Assembly: GCA_024225635.1 (NCBI GenBank)
Contig: JAAEMK010000892.1
Coordinates: forward strand, 1-35,959
Reading direction: 5' to 3'
Origin: Desulfobacteraceae bacterium
GTDB lineage: Bacteria; Desulfobacterota; Desulfobacteria; Desulfobacterales; Desulfobacteraceae
DNA: 35,959 nucleotides
A model generated the notes under the pieces. That model had not been told where the DNA came from and ran no database searches. It worked only from the letters and a program-made list of their open reading frames with translations. Position numbers and translations under genes: made by a program. Positions 31,719-35,959 of the stretch are shown piece after piece; the first letter of the stretch is position 1; the number at the start of each line of letters is the position of its first letter.

Positions 31719-33226
31719 TGAAAACAGATTTTTTACAGATTTCCAACGGGGAAGCAATAAAAAGAGAAAAGATTCCCCATCTTTCCTTTGATAATTTTTA
31801 TCGGGACGCTTTGAGTATCGTCCGGGTCGGGGGAAAGGTCGTACACTATTTTGCCTTTTCCGACAAAGGCAAAATAAAGCTGATGGCGGTTCTAAGGAAG
31901 GATAAACTCAAGGTGGCATCCTGCGACGCACCGGATGTTTATCCTTCAATGACCAGTCAGTGCGAGCCGTTCCACATGTTTGAACGGGAGATTGCCGAGC
32001 AGTACGCCATCCGTCCGGAAGGCCATCCCTGGCTTAAAATGGTTCGATATCACGCCAACTACCAGAACAGGCAGGATGTTTTCGGCAATGACTATACCCG
32101 GGATATTCCAGGAAATTTCAATTACTATGCCGTGGAGGGCCAAGAGATCCATGAAGTGGCTGTGGGCCCGGTTCATGCGGGGGTCATCGAACCCGGACAT
32201 TTCCGGTTTAACTGCATTGGTGAACGGGTGCTGAACCTTGAAATTCAACTGGGATACCAGCACCGGGGCGTGGAAAAAATGCTGCCGGGTGTGGATACAA
32301 AACGCCTGCCCGTGATTGTCGAAGGAATTGCCGGAGATACAGCTGTCGGTTATGGACTCTGCATGTCCCAGGCCGTTGAGGCGCTGTCATCCCTTCAGGC
32401 GGATGCAGGGGCACAGATCATCCGGACCATTGCCCTGGAACTTGAACGTATCGCAAACCACGTCGGCGACCTGGGTGCTTTAAGCGGTGATGTTGCCTTT
32501 CTGCCTCCTGCAAATTACTTCGGCCGCATGAGGGGAGATTTCCTTAACATGACGCTTCTGATATGCGGAAACCGGTTCGGCAAGGGCCTGGTCCGGCCAG
32601 GGGGAACCCGGTTTGCCCTGACCGGGGATGTCCGGAAGGCACTGAACGAACGTATTTTTGAACTGACTCCCCAGGTCAAGCATGTGATTAATCTTTTACT
32701 GACCAACTCCAGCGTCCAATCCCGTTTTGATGACTGTGGCGCTGTAACTAGGGCGGACGCAGAAAAACTTGGACTGGTGGGCCCTGCAGGCCGTGCCTGC
32801 GGCCTGCCCTACGATGTGAGGCACTGTTTTCCAACCGGGCATTATGGTCAACTGAATATCCCTGAGAATGCGAAACCAACAGGAGATGTACATGCACGGG
32901 CAACCGTGAGGGGAGAAGAGATTCTCCAGTCCCTTGAGATCATCACGACCCTCCTGGGGAATCCTGTAAAAACCAGCTGCATTGAAAACAGACAGCTTTC
33001 TCTCGCGCCGTCCTCTTTTGTTGTAACCCTGAACGAAGCCTGGCGCGGCGAGCTGTCCCATTGCATCCTGACCGATGCTGATGGCGCAATCCTCCGTTAT
33101 AAGGTTAAAGATCCGTCTTTTCACAACTGGAACGGCCTGTCCATGGCGTTGAGGGATACGGAAATTTCAGATTTCCCCCTTAACAACAAGAGTTTTAATC
33201 TGTCCTATTGCGGGGTTGATCTATAG
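31718..33226 (+). CDS. Ehr-type large subunit (HycE/HyfG-like, NuoC-NuoD fusion) lacking NiFe ligands
   Basis: 502 residues. An N-terminal NuoC-like domain (1-140, with FEREIAEQYAIRPEGHPWL) is fused to a NuoD/HycE-like domain (GPVHAGVIEPGHFRF, LGYQHRGVEKML). In HycE the NiFe site uses CGIC near the start and DPCxxC near the end. The matching places here are IAGDTAVG (Ala205, Thr208) and DPSFHN (Ser467, Asn470), so all four cysteines are missing and no NiFe centre can form. The protein is therefore of the energy-converting-hydrogenase-related (Ehr) type, known for example from Geobacter, and its reaction is not established. It may link electron transfer from the small subunit to ion movement. 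Confidence 0.9.
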   Translation: MKTDFLQISNGEAIKREKIPHLSFDNFYRDALSIVRVGGKVVHYFAFSDKGKIKLMAVLRKDKLKVASCDAPDVYPSMTSQCEPFHMFEREIAEQYAIRPEGHPWLKMVRYHANYQNRQDVFGNDYTRDIPGNFNYYAVEGQEIHEVAVGPVHAGVIEPGHFRFNCIGERVLNLEIQLGYQHRGVEKMLPGVDTKRLPVIVEGIAGDTAVGYGLCMSQAVEALSSLQADAGAQIIRTIALELERIANHVGDLGALSGDVAFLPPANYFGRMRGDFLNMTLLICGNRFGKGLVRPGGTRFALTGDVRKALNERIFELTPQVKHVINLLLTNSSVQSRFDDCGAVTRADAEKLGLVGPAGRACGLPYDVRHCFPTGHYGQLNIPENAKPTGDVHARATVRGEEILQSLEIITTLLGNPVKTSCIENRQLSLAPSSFVVTLNEAWRGELSHCILTDADGAILRYKVKDPSFHNWNGLSMALRDTEISDFPLNNKSFNLSYCGVDL

Positions 33227-33246
33227 GCAAAACGATTTAAGAGTCA

Positions 33247-33309
33247 ATGGGTGACATGGTCACAACATTAAAAGAGACACTTTCAACACAATTTTTTGAG
33301 AGAAAATAA
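33247..33309 (+). CDS. Possible 20-codon leader ORF
   Basis: ATG at 33247 opens a 20-codon frame (MGDMVTTLKETLSTQFFERK) whose TAA overlaps the ATG of the next gene (TAATG). It may only serve translational coupling across the 82-bp gap, or be chance. No ribosome site is obvious. Confidence 0.2.
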   Translation: MGDMVTTLKETLSTQFFERK

Positions 33310-34052
33310 TGTTCAACATATTAAAAAACAGACTCGATCAGGGTTACAGAACAACAGGCTACCCAAACGAAAAGATCAACCTGCCGTCACGTTATCGCGG
33401 GCGGCCCCAGGTAAACCGGCATGCGCCCGCTGAAGTGATCGCAGAATGCGCCGCGGCCTGCCCCCAGGATGCCATTGATATTTCCGGAAAATTAATCGAC
33501 ATGGGCCGGTGTGTCTTCTGTGGCACATGTGAGCGCATCTCAAAAGGAGAATTCATCTCCTTTACACAGGATTTTGAAATCTCCGTATCCGAAAAAAAAC
33601 ACCTGCTGACCGATGGAGGGCTGCCGGCTCTGGCTGAACATTCAAAGCAGCATTTTAAAAAGCTGTTCGGCAGGTCCCTTCAGCTCCGGCAGGTATCGGC
33701 AGGCGGATGCAACGCCTGCGAAGCGGACTTGAATGTTCTTGCCACCCCCTTTTTCGACCTTGCCCGTTTTGGTATCAATTTTGTGGCATCTCCCCGGCAT
33801 GCCGACGGGATTGTTGTGACAGGCCCTGTTTCAAAAAACATGAAAACCGCTCTGCTCAAGACATTCGAGGCCACCTCCTCTCCTAAAGTGGTGATTGCCG
33901 TCGGCAGCTGCGCTCTGACCGGCGGCCCATTCCGGGGAAGCCCTGAAATTGCCGAAGGGCTGGACAGCATTTTACCGGTGGATCTCTTTATTCCCGGGTG
34001 TCCGCCCCATCCCCTGACCAATTTACATGCCCTGTTGACCTTTTTTAAATAA
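33309..34052 (+). CDS. Fused ferredoxin-domain / small subunit (HyfH-HyfI-like, NuoI-NuoB type)
   Basis: 247 residues joining two proteins that are separate in hyc/hyf operons. The N-terminal part starts like HyfH (MFNILKNRLDQGYRTTGYP...RGRPQ) but keeps only one full [4Fe-4S] set: Cys51 before Pro plus Cys68, Cys71 and Cys74, with an extra Cys47. The C-terminal part (about 120-247) is NuoB/HycG-like with the four cysteines of the proximal cluster: Cys134, Cys137, Cys201 and Cys231 (GGCNACEAD, VGSCALTGG, GCPPHP). It would form a short electron wire to the large subunit. It is the last gene of the operon. Confidence 0.88.
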   Translation: MFNILKNRLDQGYRTTGYPNEKINLPSRYRGRPQVNRHAPAEVIAECAAACPQDAIDISGKLIDMGRCVFCGTCERISKGEFISFTQDFEISVSEKKHLLTDGGLPALAEHSKQHFKKLFGRSLQLRQVSAGGCNACEADLNVLATPFFDLARFGINFVASPRHADGIVVTGPVSKNMKTALLKTFEATSSPKVVIAVGSCALTGGPFRGSPEIAEGLDSILPVDLFIPGCPPHPLTNLHALLTFFK

Positions 34053-34128
34053 CCCTAGTGTGCCCCCCTGACCCAAAAAAAAGCCGCTGTTCATCTGGTG
34101 TTCATTTTTATATGCTATAGAGAATTAA

Positions 34129-34150
34129 ACGGCATGAATAAATATGCCGT
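34129..34150. promoter_or_regulatory. Inverted repeat upstream of the secreted LTxxQ protein
   Basis: ACGGCAT (34129-34135) and ATGCCGT (34144-34150), 8 bp apart, just downstream of a TATGCTATAG stretch (34111-34120) that could be a -10 region. A likely operator or small 5' hairpin 30 bp before the start codon. Confidence 0.4.
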
Positions 34151-34180
34151 CACTAAACTTTGCTGAAACAGGAGGACACC

Positions 34181-35959
34181 ATGATAAAAATAAGGTCTGA
34201 TGCATTCAGGTTAAAAACAAACCGCGATATATTCTGTTACCTGATCTTGATTCTCGGACTATCCTTTGTGATCTCCCATGGGATCTCACCGGCCATGGCG
34301 GCAAACATCCCTGAAACCTGCCTCAACAATACGGACTCCGAAGGGGTCTGCAAAGACTGCTGTGACTGCCTGGACGACCCGGAAGAACGACGGGCCTGCC
34401 GGGATGCCTGTCGTGCTAAATCAGAAACCGAGGATGGGTTCACCACGAATACCGATTTAATCACAGTGGATGCCCAATCAGTATTTGGCTCTGAATACGA
34501 TTACCCGGAAAATTTTAATCTCGAAAACGAAAGGGACTGCAAAACATTCTGCGATGAATCCGATGAACTCCCCTGCGGTGACCGAAGATATTGCCGGGAT
34601 GCCTGCAATGCAGCCTTTTCCGGTTCAGACAATCCCCCGTCCCCGGATGATAACCCCGGCGACACGAACAGTGACGGCAATATATCCCTTGATCAGGCCC
34701 TGTCGGATGAAGCCCAGATGAAAACGATTGCGTTCAGCGGAGTGGCCTTTCTGACCGGCGACCTGTGCTCCAACACCTTTTTTCCCCCTGGAAAAGTATC
34801 TGATTTCTTTGGCTTCCAGTATATGCGCGACATCACGCCGAACGGATTTGGTCATAACACGGAATATGCCGGGAGAGTTTCAAACAGCGTCCTTTCGATT
34901 CTCACTGACCCACAGCTTCAAAAGTTGGTTGACATGGCAAACACCCAGGCTGATCAGGTCGATGCATATGGATATAAACGGTTTAGCATGATCAAAGCGT
35001 TTTTGCGCCTTTTAGAAAACGATCTGCCGGAGGGAACCACCTGGCTGGATAAAGATGCTTTGATCGAATTTACCGGGGATTTGTATGAAATTGATGCAGA
35101 CATCAGTTACAACCGGGCCAGTGTACTGGGTGGTATTGTGGCGGAATTGACGGATGCCCAGAAAACAGAATTCACTCAACTGATGGATACATTTAATACC
35201 TTGTTTGAAAACACCGGTGAAGGCGGAAGCATTGCCTCCGAAGACTGGCCGGACTCCAGCCGGGAAAAGCCGGACCTGAAAGACTTTGGTCTTACAGCCA
35301 AGGATGGAAATGTGCTGGTCAGTACATTCGCGACTCAATTATACAGTTGGTACCTTGGGTCCACCCTCGGAGATACCTATTTCTGTCCGGAACGTCACGG
35401 CACCTACTTTGGTTCCTTTTACATGAAAGACATTCCACCGATACAGGCAACGGAAGCCGTGACCATTGATACCCAATTGACCGCAAACATGGGACAAGCC
35501 TTTCTTGACGCCCTGAACGATACCCAGAAGAATCTTGTAACAGGTCTCGTGGATATCCAGAGAACCGACCTGAACAGCATTGTTTCAACCCGTCAGGCCA
35601 TATCTGAAAAATTAAGGCGTTTTATGACTGGTACATCCGTGGATGAAGACGAGGTCAAGGCCCTGGTTCGCCACTACGGGGAATTAGAAGGCGAGATGAT
35701 GTACCATTATGCAGGCAATTTTGCAGAAGTCAGAAATACCCTGTCGGAAGATCAGGCGAAAACAATCATGAAGCTTCGGACAGATTATTATGAAGAGTTT
35801 CCGGCATATCAGGCGGATTCCAGCGCTTACGATTGTTCCGGAGCCTGGTTATACGCAGCCAAACTCGATGAAATGCCGGAAATCGAAAATACGGATTTCC
35901 TTTTTGGCGACGGTTCAGACAGTGTGGTGGCTGAAGGTGCCGCCATTACCCTGATTTCA
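34181..35959 (+). CDS. Secreted Cys-rich protein with tandem Spy/CpxP-like LTxxQ modules (partial)
   Basis: 593 codons are open to the window end, so the gene continues beyond it. A perfect ribosome site (AGGAGG, 5 bases before ATG) fixes the start. A long signal peptide ends at about SPAMA-AN. Next is a duplicated Cys-rich head: CKDCCDCLDDPEERRACRDAC, then DCKTFCDESDE...YCRDACN. A short Pro/Asp linker follows with a dockerin-like stretch (DTNSDGNISLDQ). The rest is built from ~200-residue repeats. Each has an opening FFGFQYMRDI or YFGSFYMKDI segment and a pair of LTxxQ-like motifs, at 241 (LTDPQ) and 323 (LTDAQ), then 445 (LNDTQ) and 521 (LSEDQ). The 76-82 residue spacing within each pair is as in Spy and CpxP. 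A third unit seems to start near 545. Spy-like proteins are periplasmic chaperones or stress sensors, so a similar role is possible but unproven. Confidence 0.75.
   Translation, partial: MIKIRSDAFRLKTNRDIFCYLILILGLSFVISHGISPAMAANIPETCLNNTDSEGVCKDCCDCLDDPEERRACRDACRAKSETEDGFTTNTDLITVDAQSVFGSEYDYPENFNLENERDCKTFCDESDELPCGDRRYCRDACNAAFSGSDNPPSPDDNPGDTNSDGNISLDQALSDEAQMKTIAFSGVAFLTGDLCSNTFFPPGKVSDFFGFQYMRDITPNGFGHNTEYAGRVSNSVLSILTDPQLQKLVDMANTQADQVDAYGYKRFSMIKAFLRLLENDLPEGTTWLDKDALIEFTGDLYEIDADISYNRASVLGGIVAELTDAQKTEFTQLMDTFNTLFENTGEGGSIASEDWPDSSREKPDLKDFGLTAKDGNVLVSTFATQLYSWYLGSTLGDTYFCPERHGTYFGSFYMKDIPPIQATEAVTIDTQLTANMGQAFLDALNDTQKNLVTGLVDIQRTDLNSIVSTRQAISEKLRRFMTGTSVDEDEVKALVRHYGELEGEMMYHYAGNFAEVRNTLSEDQAKTIMKLRTDYYEEFPAYQADSSAYDCSGAWLYAAKLDEMPEIENTDFLFGDGSDSVVAEGAAITLIS

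Noticed and set aside
26633-34052. Functional group-4 NiFe hydrogenase or formate hydrogenlyase
   Set aside because: Subunit order fits, but the large subunit lacks all NiFe ligand cysteines, and no formate dehydrogenase or hydrogenase maturation gene is present in the window.

Overview
The window looks like chromosomal DNA of a Gram-negative, anaerobic Desulfobacterota (delta-proteobacterial) organism, probably in or near the Desulfobacteraceae. This is inferred from gene content, not from a marker gene. The pointers are an outer-membrane phospholipase, RND efflux, several two-component systems including a sigma-54 activator, MglA/roadblock signalling proteins with a DUF4388 protein, DUF1566 and EF-hand proteins, and a membrane complex of the energy-converting-hydrogenase-related (Ehr) type. 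I see no CRISPR array, rRNA, prophage or intact insertion sequence.

Layout. 1-303 is non-coding and holds a 21-bp perfect inverted repeat. 304-6704 is a mixed accessory stretch: an acyltransferase-3 membrane protein, a small hypothetical protein, a dCache-TM-AlbA_2 receptor that looks 5'-truncated, outer-membrane phospholipase A (pldA), tRNA-Trp, a DUF1566 protein that also lacks its 5' end, and an EF-hand protein. 6746-11911 is a compact signalling locus. A DUF4388 protein (+ strand) meets a six-gene minus-strand operon encoding a roadblock/LC7 protein, an MglA-type GTPase, an acidic protein with an internal duplication, a zinc-ribbon roadblock-like protein, another roadblock protein and a three-TM protein. 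11980-19234 is an efflux operon (tetR, a TolC-type channel fused to a periplasmic-binding domain, a lipoprotein adaptor, an RND pump). Its promoter has a TetR-type palindrome exactly between -35 and -10. 19271-20873 holds a thioesterase remnant, a terminator and hisE-hisG.

20913-26367 holds two divergent two-component systems. One is CpxAR-like and carries a GTAAA-type box upstream of its regulator; nearly the same box occurs upstream of the DUF1566 gene. The other is an NtrBC-like pair. Directly downstream of the NtrC-like gene is a good sigma-54 promoter (26588-26603), followed by a six-gene hyf-like operon (26633-34052) with membrane subunits B, C, E and F, a large subunit and a fused ferredoxin/small subunit. 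All four cysteines that would ligate the NiFe centre are replaced in the large subunit, so this is an Ehr-type complex and not a hydrogenase. The window ends inside a large secreted protein (34181 onward) built from a duplicated Cys-rich head and tandem Spy/CpxP-like LTxxQ modules.

The strongest candidates for something undescribed are the roadblock/GTPase/DUF4388 locus, the multi-module Spy-like protein, the binding-protein/TolC fusion, and the sigma-54-controlled Ehr operon with its fused small subunit.
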